DNA of 64,000 bases from Psychroflexus sp. ALD_RP9. Its GTDB lineage: Bacteria > Bacteroidota > Bacteroidia > Flavobacteriales > Flavobacteriaceae. This document shows positions 47,280 through 55,063 of the stretch, in pieces. The notes under the pieces are model-generated. The model saw only the letters and a list, made by a program, of their open reading frames with translations, was not told where the DNA came from and made no database searches. The stretch is taken from the NCBI RefSeq assembly GCF_017311165.1, contig NZ_CP062973.1:1798001-1862000 (forward strand). Direction: 5' to 3'. Position numbers and translations under genes: made by a program. Every line of letters starts with the position of its first letter. Positions within the stretch are counted from its first letter, which is position 1.

Positions 47280-49241
47280 TTGATTACCAAGCGTACCATA
47301 GAAAAAGTTTTTGATACCGCTCGAGTAGAAGAGGTGATAGGTGATTTCGTTAATCTTAAAAAATCAGGTTCAAATTTTAAAGGTTTAAGCCCATTTAGCG
47401 AAGAAAAAACACCGAGTTTCATGGTTTCACCTGTAAAACAAATCTGGAAAGATTTTTCTTCTGGAAAAGGAGGAAACGCTGTGAGTTTTATCATGGAACA
47501 CGAGCATTATTCGTACCCTGAAGCTATAAAATACCTTGCTAAAAAATATAATATTGAAATTGAAGAAACTGAACAAACATCAGAAGAAAAAGAAAAAGCT
47601 TCTGAACGTGAAAGTATGTTTCTAGTGTCTAAATTTGCAAAAGATTTTTTTGTTGACCAATTACATAATTCTACCGAAGGTCAAACAATTGGTTTGTCTT
47701 ACTTCAAAGAGCGTGGTTTTACTAATGATACTATAAAAAAATTCAATTTAGGTTACTCGCCAGATCAGTGGGAAGCTTTCACAAAAGCAGCAATCAATAA
47801 GGCTTACGAAAAAAAATATCTTGAAGCTACAGGCTTAACCATAACAAAAGACCAAAAATCTTTCGACCGTTTTAAAGGTCGTGTTATGTTTCCAATTCAT
47901 TCCATGTCTGGTCGTGTATTGGGCTTTGGTGGAAGAATTTTGGATAACTCTAAAAAAGCCGCTAAATATTTAAATTCACCAGAGAGTGAAATTTATCATA
48001 AAAGTAAGGTGTTATATGGCTTATACTATGCTAAAAAAGCCATTGCTCAACAAGATAATTGTTACTTAGTTGAAGGCTATACTGATGTTATTCAGTTACA
48101 TCAAGCAGGAATTGAAAATGTGGTTTCTTCATCCGGAACAGCTTTAACCGATCAACAAATTCGATTAATTAATCGCTTAACTAAAAACATTACCGTTTTA
48201 TTTGATGGCGATGCCGCTGGTCTACGCGCTTCATTACGCAGTGTAAATATGATTTTAGCTCAGGACATGAATGTTAAAGTCTGCCTGTTTCCTGAAGGCG
48301 AAGATCCTGACAGCTTTGCAAAAGCTAACTCAACTCATGTTATAGAGGAATATCTTGAAGCTAACGCAAAAGATTTTATCACATTTAAGGCCTCGCTTTT
48401 AATTAAAGAAGCCGAAAATGATCCTATAAAAACCGCTGAAGTAGTTCGCGATATTGTAGAGAGTATTGCTCAAGTTCCTGATCAAATTAAACGAGAACTA
48501 TATATCAGGTCCTGTGCTAAACTCATGGATGTTTCTGAGGCAGTTTTATTTAGTAGTTTAGATCAAATTTTGGCTAAATCAAGTCGTGACCAAAAGAAAA
48601 AAAATAAAGCTCAAGTCCCTCAGTTAAGCAAAGTTGAAGATACTAAAGTGACTTCAAAAAAAATTGATCCTAAGGTAGAACTTGAACGGATTATTATTGG
48701 GTTATTATTAAAATACGGTAATCAAGAGGCTGAATTTGAAGATTTTTTGATTGAAATTGATGAAAAAGGTAATGAAGTTTTAAAACCTATTAACAAAACG
48801 CATAAGGTTTACGAAAAAATTTATCTCGATTTGCAAAGTGATGAAATTGAGTTTACCGATGAAAATTTTAAGTTGCTTTATCACAGTTTAATTGATAAGT
48901 TATCTACCCAAGAAGACTTTAATGTATCTAAATTTACGAGTGAACTAGACCAGAGATTAGCAGAAGAAGCAACGAGCATCTTAATGAATTTCGAACGCTA
49001 CGAACTGCATAATTGGGAAAGCCAAAATATTTTTGTTAAGCATAGAGACCAACTTGAAACTGCAGAGGTGACCGAAACAATCTTAAACCTAAGACGTATT
49101 TTGATACATCAAAAAGTTGATGAAATGGGAGAACTTCTTAAAAATGGTGATTATGATAACCCCACTGAAGTTTTAGAAGAAACGATGGAGTATAAGCAAC
49201 TCGAAGTTTTAATTGCTCGAAAATTAAACCGAATTATTTAA
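47280..49241 (+). CDS. dnaG: DNA primase DnaG, zinc-cysteine-less form
   Basis: Synthesises RNA primers for replication together with DnaB. 653 residues from a TTG start. The TOPRIM core has LVEGYTDVIQLHQAG and LFDGDAAGLRASLR. The N-terminal zinc-ribbon fold is present but its ligands are gone: the usual CPFH reads SPFS (residues 37-40) and the usual CxxC reads DFSS (58-61), while the surrounding EKTPSF and GKGGNAV are kept. A C-terminal helical region (from about residue 460) would contact DnaB. The stop overlaps the end of convergent nadE by 8 nt. Confidence 0.96.
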   Translation: MITKRTIEKVFDTARVEEVIGDFVNLKKSGSNFKGLSPFSEEKTPSFMVSPVKQIWKDFSSGKGGNAVSFIMEHEHYSYPEAIKYLAKKYNIEIEETEQTSEEKEKASERESMFLVSKFAKDFFVDQLHNSTEGQTIGLSYFKERGFTNDTIKKFNLGYSPDQWEAFTKAAINKAYEKKYLEATGLTITKDQKSFDRFKGRVMFPIHSMSGRVLGFGGRILDNSKKAAKYLNSPESEIYHKSKVLYGLYYAKKAIAQQDNCYLVEGYTDVIQLHQAGIENVVSSSGTALTDQQIRLINRLTKNITVLFDGDAAGLRASLRSVNMILAQDMNVKVCLFPEGEDPDSFAKANSTHVIEEYLEANAKDFITFKASLLIKEAENDPIKTAEVVRDIVESIAQVPDQIKRELYIRSCAKLMDVSEAVLFSSLDQILAKSSRDQKKKNKAQVPQLSKVEDTKVTSKKIDPKVELERIIIGLLLKYGNQEAEFEDFLIEIDEKGNEVLKPINKTHKVYEKIYLDLQSDEIEFTDENFKLLYHSLIDKLSTQEDFNVSKFTSELDQRLAEEATSILMNFERYELHNWESQNIFVKHRDQLETAEVTETILNLRRILIHQKVDEMGELLKNGDYDNPTEVLEETMEYKQLEVLIARKLNRII

Positions 49242-50010
49242 ACTCTGCTGGTATATTACATATTGGTATAGGCTTCATTTTGTGCTGATTGGCAGAATTT
49301 AAATTGTGGTAAATTTTCAAAACTTCAGCTTGTCTAGAACTTAATTCTTCTTGTTTTCCTTCAAACTGCATCGCCCATTCTAATTCATCATAACTTGCGC
49401 CTAGTTGGTCTTCATCACTTCGGCTATCTCCAAAAAGCCCATCAGTTGGTTTGGCCTTTTGAATTTCATCTATAATTTTAAGCGTTTGGGCTAAACTAAA
49501 GACTTCAGATTTCATTAAATCGGCAATCGGACTCAAATCTACACCGCCGTCGCCATATTTTGTATAAAAACCAACACCGAAATCTTCAACTTTATTGCCA
49601 GTTCCAGCAACTAAATAGTTGTTTAGGCCTGCAAGATAATATAAAGTTGTCATGCGTAAACGAGCACGAGAGTTCGCAAGCGCTAAGTCTTCACGCTTAG
49701 AATTAGTATCTGGTAAGCTGTCTTTAAATACATTAAATGTTGGAGTTAAATCAACTTTTACTGACGATACATTTTTATAATTTAATTTTAGCCATGAAAT
49801 ATGTTTCTGTGCCCGAGTAACTTGTGATATTTCTTGATGAATAGGCATTTCAACACAAAGTACTTTTTGTTTAGTCATTGCACACAAAGTTGAAGTTACC
49901 GCAGAGTCAATTCCTCCTGAAACTCCTATTACAAATCCTTTTGCATTGGTTTTGTTAAGATAATTGTTAAGCCAATTTTTAATATAATTTATAACTTTTT
50001 CGTTTTGCAT
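49234..50010 (-). CDS. nadE: NH3-dependent NAD synthetase
   Basis: Final step of NAD synthesis, amidating nicotinic acid adenine dinucleotide. I place the start at the ATG at 50010 (258 residues, MQNEKVINYIKNWL) rather than the in-frame ATG at 50115, because the promoter at 50049-50056 lies inside that extension and the extra 35 residues match nothing. The ATP-pyrophosphatase loop SGGIDS is at residues 31-36. GTGNKVEDFGVGFYTKYGDGG follows in the second half. There is no glutaminase domain, so ammonia is the nitrogen source. It is divergent from gldB. Confidence 0.95.
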   Translation of the reverse strand: MQNEKVINYIKNWLNNYLNKTNAKGFVIGVSGGIDSAVTSTLCAMTKQKVLCVEMPIHQEISQVTRAQKHISWLKLNYKNVSSVKVDLTPTFNVFKDSLPDTNSKREDLALANSRARLRMTTLYYLAGLNNYLVAGTGNKVEDFGVGFYTKYGDGGVDLSPIADLMKSEVFSLAQTLKIIDEIQKAKPTDGLFGDSRSDEDQLGASYDELEWAMQFEGKQEELSSRQAEVLKIYHNLNSANQHKMKPIPICNIPAEFK

Positions 50011-50037
50011 GCCCTTAAATTTAAGTGTAAGATTAGT

Positions 50038-50045
50038 TACATTTG
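50038..50045 (+). promoter_or_regulatory. gldB promoter -7 element
   Basis: Exact TACATTTG on the plus strand, 26 nt before the gldB ATG chosen here. It is adjacent to the opposing nadE -7 box. Confidence 0.55.
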
Positions 50046-50048
50046 CAC

Positions 50049-50082
50049 CAAATATATTAAAAACAGAGCCAATGTTATTCAA
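50049..50082 (-). promoter_or_regulatory. nadE promoter
   Basis: Minus-strand TTG (50080-50082), a 23-nt spacer, then exact TATATTTG (50049-50056), 38 nt before the nadE ATG. Its start site would lie inside the gldB promoter. Confidence 0.65.
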
Positions 50083-51046
50083 AACAATAACTAGAGTTTT
50101 ATTAATTCTAGTCACTTGTGTTTATTTGATCTCTTGCGATTCGGAAAATTCAAAGATTATTGAACGTATTGAAAACAAAGAACTTGATTTAAGTCTTATG
50201 CGTTTTGATCGGGAGTTTGCAACATCAGATTCACTAGATTTAGAAAGCCTAAAAATAGGTTATCCTTTTTTCTTTAATAGCGCCGTACCTGATAGTTTGT
50301 GGTATAAAAAAATGAAGGATACACTGCAAAATGAAATTAATGAAGAGGTTTTAAAAGCATTTCCTGATTTCGATAAAGAAAAACAAAATATTGAGCGATT
50401 CGTTAAATATCTTAAATTTTATTTTACCGCATTTAAACAACCGACAATTGTTACAATTGCAGAAAGTGTTGATTATAAGAATAAAGTCGTTACTTCAGAC
50501 TCTCTACTCGTGATTTCTTTAGATAATTACTTGGGGCGCGAACATCGGTTTTATGAAAGTTTTCCAGACTACATCAAGCATTTTCAAGACAAAAAGTATT
50601 TAATATCTGATGTTGCTGGCGCTTATGCCAAGCAGGCAACTTTTACACCATTAGATCGACGCTTTATTTCGTATATGGTTTACCACGGTAAATTGCTTTA
50701 TTTTAAAGATTTAGTTATTCCGTGGGAAAATGACGCAGCTAAAATTCATTATACACAAGAGCAATTAGAATGGGCAAAATCTAATGAAACAAAGATCTGG
50801 GAATTTTTTATTGAAAAAGATTATGTTTTTTCAACACAAGCCGATTTGAAAGATCGCTTTATTAATCCAGCGCCATTTTCTAAGTTTTATCTTGAATTAG
50901 ATAATGATTCTTCACCTAGAATTGGGCAATATATAGGTTGGCAAATTGTAAGGGATTTTATGAAAAATAATCCCGAAATTGAGCCTAATAAACTTATGTT
51001 GCTTGATGCACAACAAATTTTTAAACAATCAAATTATAAACCTTAA
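50072..51046 (+). CDS. gldB: Gliding motility lipoprotein GldB
   Basis: Envelope lipoprotein needed for flavobacterial gliding. I start it at the ATG at 50072 (324 residues), because this gives a clean lipoprotein signal MLFKTITRVLLILVTCVYLISC with the lipobox cysteine at residue 22. An upstream in-frame ATG at 50009 would bury the signal. The body includes the SLMRFDREFATSD and DVAGAYAKQATFTPLDRRF segments. gldC follows 2 nt after the stop; the nadE-gldB-gldC arrangement is conserved in flavobacteria. Confidence 0.94.
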   Translation: MLFKTITRVLLILVTCVYLISCDSENSKIIERIENKELDLSLMRFDREFATSDSLDLESLKIGYPFFFNSAVPDSLWYKKMKDTLQNEINEEVLKAFPDFDKEKQNIERFVKYLKFYFTAFKQPTIVTIAESVDYKNKVVTSDSLLVISLDNYLGREHRFYESFPDYIKHFQDKKYLISDVAGAYAKQATFTPLDRRFISYMVYHGKLLYFKDLVIPWENDAAKIHYTQEQLEWAKSNETKIWEFFIEKDYVFSTQADLKDRFINPAPFSKFYLELDNDSSPRIGQYIGWQIVRDFMKNNPEIEPNKLMLLDAQQIFKQSNYKP

Positions 51047-51048
51047 TT

Positions 51049-51378
51049 ATGGCAAAATCAGATATTAATATTCATATAGAGACCGACGAAAATAAAATTC
51101 CTGAATCTATTAATTGGTCGGCTAAAGATGGTGGCGTTGAAAATGAGTCTGCTAAAGCTGCTATGTTGTCTATTTGGGATCATAAAACACAAGAAACCTT
51201 ACGTATTGATTTGTGGACAAAAGATATGCCTGTAGATGAAATGAAAAAGTTTTTTCATCAAACTTTAGTGAGTATGGCAAGCACCTACAAAAGAGCTACT
51301 GATGACGATAAAATGGCTGCAACTTTTAATGATTTTTGCGACTACTTTGCAGAAAAACTTGATTTAAAAAAAGAATAA
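51049..51378 (+). CDS. gldC: Gliding motility protein GldC
   Basis: A 109-residue soluble protein without signal peptide or membrane helix, beginning MAKSDINIHIETDENKIPE and containing WSAKDGG and AAMLSIWDHKTQETLRIDLW. It lies directly after gldB. Known from the family: loss reduces gliding; the biochemical role is not established. The next small gene starts 3 nt later. Confidence 0.94.
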   Translation: MAKSDINIHIETDENKIPESINWSAKDGGVENESAKAAMLSIWDHKTQETLRIDLWTKDMPVDEMKKFFHQTLVSMASTYKRATDDDKMAATFNDFCDYFAEKLDLKKE

Positions 51379-51381
51379 ATT

Positions 51382-51750
51382 GTGTCTAAGTTAATTTTTG
51401 TTTATAATGCTAATTCGGGCACTAGAAATGCTTTAAAAGAATCTCTGCAAAAATTAATTAATCCGCAGACTTTAACTTGTCGGTTATGTAGTTTAACTTA
51501 TGGTTTTACATCTGAGAAGACGCAGTGGAAAAAATTTAAGTCGCAAACTTCAACTGAAATGCAATTTTTACATGCCGATGAATTCAAATCTCAATTTAAA
51601 TCAAAATTTGGTATTAAATACGAATTACCAGTTATCTTAGAACAGAATCATTATGAGTTAAATGTTGTTCTTTCTGCAAAAGAAATTAACCAACTAGATA
51701 GTTTAAGACAACTAATAGATAAGTTAACGCCACATGTAACAAATATTTAG
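51382..51750 (+). CDS. Small conserved protein with a CxxC pair
   Basis: 122 residues from a GTG start. It begins SKLIFVYNANSG and carries CRLCSLTYG near residue 34. Homologues are sometimes labelled GTPase, but I see no P-loop GxxxxGK[ST] and no NKxD motif, so that label is not supported. The Cys pair could bind a metal. It is last in the gldB-gldC run, and its stop overlaps the convergent engB stop by 4 nt. Confidence 0.82.
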   Translation: MSKLIFVYNANSGTRNALKESLQKLINPQTLTCRLCSLTYGFTSEKTQWKKFKSQTSTEMQFLHADEFKSQFKSKFGIKYELPVILEQNHYELNVVLSAKEINQLDSLRQLIDKLTPHVTNI

Positions 51751-52343
51751 AGGCTTTGGTTAATGTGCTCAATGTAGTTTAAGACTTCTTCACGACCAAT
51801 TTTTTTGCTTGAAGATGTAATAAACATGGGCGGTAACTCTGCCCAATCTTCCATTAATTGTGTGGAGTAATTAGCAACATTATTCTCAACTTGGTGTGAC
51901 TTCAATTTGTCTGATTTGGTGAAGATGATTGAAAATGGAATTTGATTTTTACCTAACCAAGTCATAAAATCTACATCTATTGGCTGTGGATCATGCCTGA
52001 TATCAACTAATAAAAAAGTATTAACCAATTGTGGGCGTTTTCTAAAATAATCGGTAATATATTTTTGAAAGATTTTTTTTTCTTTTTTACTAACCTTTGC
52101 ATAGCCATATCCAGGTAAGTCTACTAAATGCCAGTTATCATTTATTAAAAAGTGATTGATAAGGCGTGTTTTACCAGGTTTTCCCGAGACTTTTGCTAAG
52201 CTCTTACGTTCAGTTAGCATGTTGATCAGTGAAGACTTTCCAACATTGCTGCGGCCAATAAATGCGTATTCTGGCAATGGCGAATTAGGACATTTTGCAA
52301 CATCGCTATTACTCATGACAAACTTTGCTGTTTTAATTTGCAT
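51747..52343 (-). CDS. engB: Ribosome biogenesis GTPase EngB/YsxC
   Basis: Essential GTPase in large-subunit assembly. 198 residues. The G1 loop GRSNVGKSS is at residues 30-38, G3 is DLPGYGYAKVS, and G4 is IIFTKSDKLK. It lies 3 nt downstream of the alpha/beta hydrolase gene and is cotranscribed with it. Confidence 0.95.
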   Translation of the reverse strand: MQIKTAKFVMSNSDVAKCPNSPLPEYAFIGRSNVGKSSLINMLTERKSLAKVSGKPGKTRLINHFLINDNWHLVDLPGYGYAKVSKKEKKIFQKYITDYFRKRPQLVNTFLLVDIRHDPQPIDVDFMTWLGKNQIPFSIIFTKSDKLKSHQVENNVANYSTQLMEDWAELPPMFITSSSKKIGREEVLNYIEHINQSL

Positions 52344-52346
52344 GAT

Positions 52347-53111
52347 TTATAAATTTCTGTTACTTAACCAGGTGTAGAGCAGTTCATTAAATTTATTTGG
52401 ATGCTCCATCATTGCAGCATGACCGCATTCATCAATCCAAAATAAATCAGAATCTGGTAACAATTTATTGAAGTCTTCAGCAACATTTGGTGGTGTAACT
52501 GTATCTTGTTTTCCCCAAATTATGCAAGTTGGTGTGGGCATTTTTGGTAAATCTTTAGCCATATTATGTCTAATAGCACTTTTAGCAATAGCCAATGTTC
52601 TTATTAACTTAGAACGGTCATTAACTGTGTTATAAACATCGTCAACAATAGCTTTTGTTGCGATTTTTGGATCAAAAAACACATTTTCGGCTTTTTGTTT
52701 AATGTAATCATAATCACCACGTTTAGGATAACTCTCGCCCATAGCGCTTTCATAAAGTCCAGAGCTTCCTGTTATTACAAGTGCTTTTACAATTTCTGGA
52801 TATAATTTTGTAGTTAATAAACCTATATGTCCGCCAAGCGAGTTACCGATGAGTACAACTTTACCGTATTTCCGTAAGTCGATAAATTCTTTGATGTAAG
52901 TTGTAATGGTTTTAATATTTGTTTTAAGTAATGGTAAATCGTAAAGCGGCAATTCAGGGATAATCACTTTATAGCCTTTTTCAGGGAAAAAGTTCATAAC
53001 GCCATCAAAATTACTTAAGCCACCCATTAAGCCATGTAAAATCACTAAGGGTTGACCTTCACCTAATTCAAAAAACTTAAACTTACCGTCTTGTTGTATA
53101 TGTTTTTCCAT
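52347..53111 (-). CDS. Alpha/beta hydrolase
   Basis: A 254-residue cytoplasmic hydrolase. The oxyanion-hole segment is LVILHGLMGG near residues 22-31. The nucleophile Ser91 is in GNSLGGH, an acidic residue lies in WGKQDTVTPP, and the catalytic His is in DECGHAAMMEHP. The substrate is unknown. It leads a two-gene operon with engB and is divergent from mraZ. Confidence 0.9.
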   Translation of the reverse strand: MEKHIQQDGKFKFFELGEGQPLVILHGLMGGLSNFDGVMNFFPEKGYKVIIPELPLYDLPLLKTNIKTITTYIKEFIDLRKYGKVVLIGNSLGGHIGLLTTKLYPEIVKALVITGSSGLYESAMGESYPKRGDYDYIKQKAENVFFDPKIATKAIVDDVYNTVNDRSKLIRTLAIAKSAIRHNMAKDLPKMPTPTCIIWGKQDTVTPPNVAEDFNKLLPDSDLFWIDECGHAAMMEHPNKFNELLYTWLSNRNL

Positions 53112-53133
53112 TAACTATCAATCTTTCAAACCT

Positions 53134-53141
53134 CAAATATA
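53134..53141 (-). promoter_or_regulatory. Hydrolase-engB promoter -7 element
   Basis: Exact minus-strand TATATTTG, 22 nt before the hydrolase ATG. Confidence 0.6.
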
Positions 53142-53324
53142 GTCATATTTATAAAAGCATTTTATAATAATATCTATTCAATTTTAATTATTTGAATTTG
53201 AAACTCGCCTCAAAACTAAACTTATTAACAATCAAGTAGTTCTGTTAATTGAAGTGGCTAAACCTTTGCTAATAAAGCCTTAACAAGAAATGATGAAAAG
53301 TTTGTGTAAAAACTTATCAACAAT

Positions 53325-53349
53325 GTGGTAAAAAGTGGGATAATGTGGA
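53325..53349 (+). promoter_or_regulatory. Putative MraZ operator: three GTGGN repeats
   Basis: GTGGT (53325), GTGGG (53335) and GTGGA (53345) are direct repeats separated by exactly 5 nt, a 10-nt period. MraZ from other bacteria is known to bind tandem TGGGN or GTG-type repeats with 5-nt spacers in front of its own gene. The array sits 11 nt upstream of an exact -7 box, where the -33 region would be. Confidence 0.65.
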
Positions 53350-53360
53350 AAAAAAATCAA

Positions 53361-53368
53361 TATATTTG
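53361..53368 (+). promoter_or_regulatory. mraZ / cell-wall cluster promoter -7 element
   Basis: Exact TATATTTG, 18 nt before the mraZ ATG at 53387. No TTG at normal -33 spacing; the GTGG repeats occupy that place. Confidence 0.65.
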
Positions 53369-53386
53369 AAGTGTAATTATGTAATA

Positions 53387-53845
53387 ATGCTAAATTTTAT
53401 AGGAACATATGAATGCAAAATTGATGCAAAAGGTCGGTTATCCTTGCCTTCAGCATTAAAAAAGCAATTACTGCCAGTTGTTGAAGATGGTTTAGTACTA
53501 AAGCGTTCAGTGTTTCAAAATTGCATAGAGCTTTATCCGATGCAAGAATGGAATGCATTGATGAGTAAAATAAATGGATTGAATCGGTTTAAAAAGAAAA
53601 ATAACGATTTCATAAGGAAGTTTACAGCCGGCGTAAAATTAGTTGAAGTTGATGCGAATTCTCGTGTTTTAATACCGAAAGACTTGATTCAATTTGCTGG
53701 AATTTCAAAAGAAATCGTCTTGTCTTCATCTGTCAATATTATTGAAATTTGGGATAAAGATAATTATGAAAACGCGATTAATAAGGTCGATGATTTTGCT
53801 GAATTAGCCGAAGAAGTCATGGGAACACAAGAAGATGAATACTAA
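53387..53845 (+). CDS. mraZ: Transcriptional regulator MraZ
   Basis: A 152-residue DNA-binding protein with two AbrB-like swapped-hairpin repeats, each with a conserved DAKGRLSLP-type motif (IDAKGRLSLPSALK and VDANSRVLIPKDL). It represses the division and cell-wall cluster that follows. The start at 53387 gives the usual MLNFIGTYECKIDAKGR N-terminus. An in-frame GTG at 53345 lies upstream of the -7 box and inside the operator repeats, so it is not the start. It overlaps rsmH by 11 nt. Confidence 0.95.
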   Translation: MLNFIGTYECKIDAKGRLSLPSALKKQLLPVVEDGLVLKRSVFQNCIELYPMQEWNALMSKINGLNRFKKKNNDFIRKFTAGVKLVEVDANSRVLIPKDLIQFAGISKEIVLSSSVNIIEIWDKDNYENAINKVDDFAELAEEVMGTQEDEY

Positions 53846-54737
53846 GTACCACATACCAGTTTTACTAAAACAAAGCGTCGATGCATTAGTCTTAAACCCA
53901 GATGGTGTTTATGTCGATGCAACATTTGGTGGTGGCGGACACTCTGCCGAAATTCTTTCTAGATTAAGTGCTAAGGGTAGATTATTTGCTTTTGATCAAG
54001 ATAAAGATGCACAGCAAAATGGCTTAAATGACGATCGTTTCGAATTGATAGAGGCTAATTTTAGATACCTAAAACGCTTTTTAAAGTTCTTTAAAATTAA
54101 TGAAGTTGACGGAATTTTAGCTGATTTTGGAGTGTCATCACATCAGTTTGATGTACCGGAACGCGGATTTTCAACACGTTTTGATGCTCAGCTAGATATG
54201 AGGATGAATCAAAATGATAAACTTTCCGCCTATGAGCTCATTAATTCTTATGAAGAGCAAGATTTAATTAAGCTGTTTAGAACTTACGGTGAGTTAAAAA
54301 TGGCTCCTAAGTTAGCGAGAGCGATAATTAGTGAACGTTTAAATAAACCTATTGAAACTACATCTGATTTAAACTCAGTTATAGAACCACTGTTACCAAA
54401 AACTAAGGTGTTTAAATTTTTAGCTCAAATTTATCAAGCCATTCGTATAGAAGTGAATCAGGAAATGAAGGCGCTTGAGGAGTTTTTATTGCAAACACAA
54501 GACCTTGTAAAACCCTTAGGAAGGCTAAGCTTTATAACCTATCATTCATTAGAAGATCGCTTGGTGAAGCGCTACATTAGAGATGGTAATTTTACGGGTC
54601 AGGTAGAGAAAGATTTTTACGGAAATAAACTTGCGCCATTTAAAAAAGTTGGCCAGTTAATTATTCCTGACAAGTCTGAAATCACTGAAAATAGTAGGGC
54701 TAGAAGTGCTAAATTAAGAATAGCTGAAAAAATATAA
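53835..54737 (+). CDS. rsmH: 16S rRNA m4C1402 methyltransferase RsmH (MraW)
   Basis: SAM-dependent N4-methylation of C1402 in 16S rRNA. 300 residues. The N-terminal HIPVLLKQSVDAL is the family opening, and the SAM-binding DATFGGGGHS is at residues 28-37. LADFGVSSHQFD and DMRMNQ follow, then the C-terminal FITYHSLEDRLVKRYIRD. The overlap with mraZ indicates translational coupling. Confidence 0.96.
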   Translation: MNTKYHIPVLLKQSVDALVLNPDGVYVDATFGGGGHSAEILSRLSAKGRLFAFDQDKDAQQNGLNDDRFELIEANFRYLKRFLKFFKINEVDGILADFGVSSHQFDVPERGFSTRFDAQLDMRMNQNDKLSAYELINSYEEQDLIKLFRTYGELKMAPKLARAIISERLNKPIETTSDLNSVIEPLLPKTKVFKFLAQIYQAIRIEVNQEMKALEEFLLQTQDLVKPLGRLSFITYHSLEDRLVKRYIRDGNFTGQVEKDFYGNKLAPFKKVGQLIIPDKSEITENSRARSAKLRIAEKI

Positions 54738-54739
54738 TT

Positions 54740-55063
54740 ATGCAAAAAAATCTTTTTGCCATATTAAAAGGTGAGTTTTTAACCAATAAAGACGCTTCAA
54801 AAAATTGGAGTTATATTTTATTTTGTACGCTACTAGCTATAATTATGATTGCTAGTTCGCATACAGCTGAGAAAAAAGTTTTTAAAGTAGCTGAACTTAA
54901 TCAAGAAATTCAAGAATTAAGGAGTGAATTTGTAGATTCTAGAAAACGATTAATGCAGTTAAAAATGGAGTCTAATATAGCTGAGATGATGAAACCAAAA
55001 GGAATTTTCACCTCAGACCAACCTGCTATCAAAATTGTAATTGAGTCTGATGAGTCAAACTGA
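54740..55063 (+). CDS. ftsL: FtsL-like division protein
   Basis: A 107-residue bitopic protein. A short cytoplasmic N-terminus is followed by one membrane helix (about residues 24-42, WSYILFCTLLAIIMIASS), then a coiled coil (VAELNQEIQELRSEFVDSRK). Length, topology and position between rsmH and ftsI fit FtsL. Homologues are sometimes mislabelled as a methyltransferase from the neighbour. Sequence conservation of FtsL is low, so the call rests mainly on context. Confidence 0.8.
   Translation: MQKNLFAILKGEFLTNKDASKNWSYILFCTLLAIIMIASSHTAEKKVFKVAELNQEIQELRSEFVDSRKRLMQLKMESNIAEMMKPKGIFTSDQPAIKIVIESDESN

Noticed and set aside
50009-50071. An N-terminal extension of GldB from an ATG at 50009
   Set aside because: It overlaps the nadE start and both promoters, and would bury the lipoprotein signal peptide that begins at 50072.
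50011-50115. An N-terminal extension of NadE to 50115
   Set aside because: The extra 35 residues are antisense to the gldB signal peptide and contain the promoter; the family start is at 50010.
53345-53386. An N-terminal extension of MraZ from a GTG at 53345
   Set aside because: The promoter -7 box at 53361-53368 lies within the extension and the GTG is part of the operator repeats. The usual MraZ start MLNFIG is at 53387.
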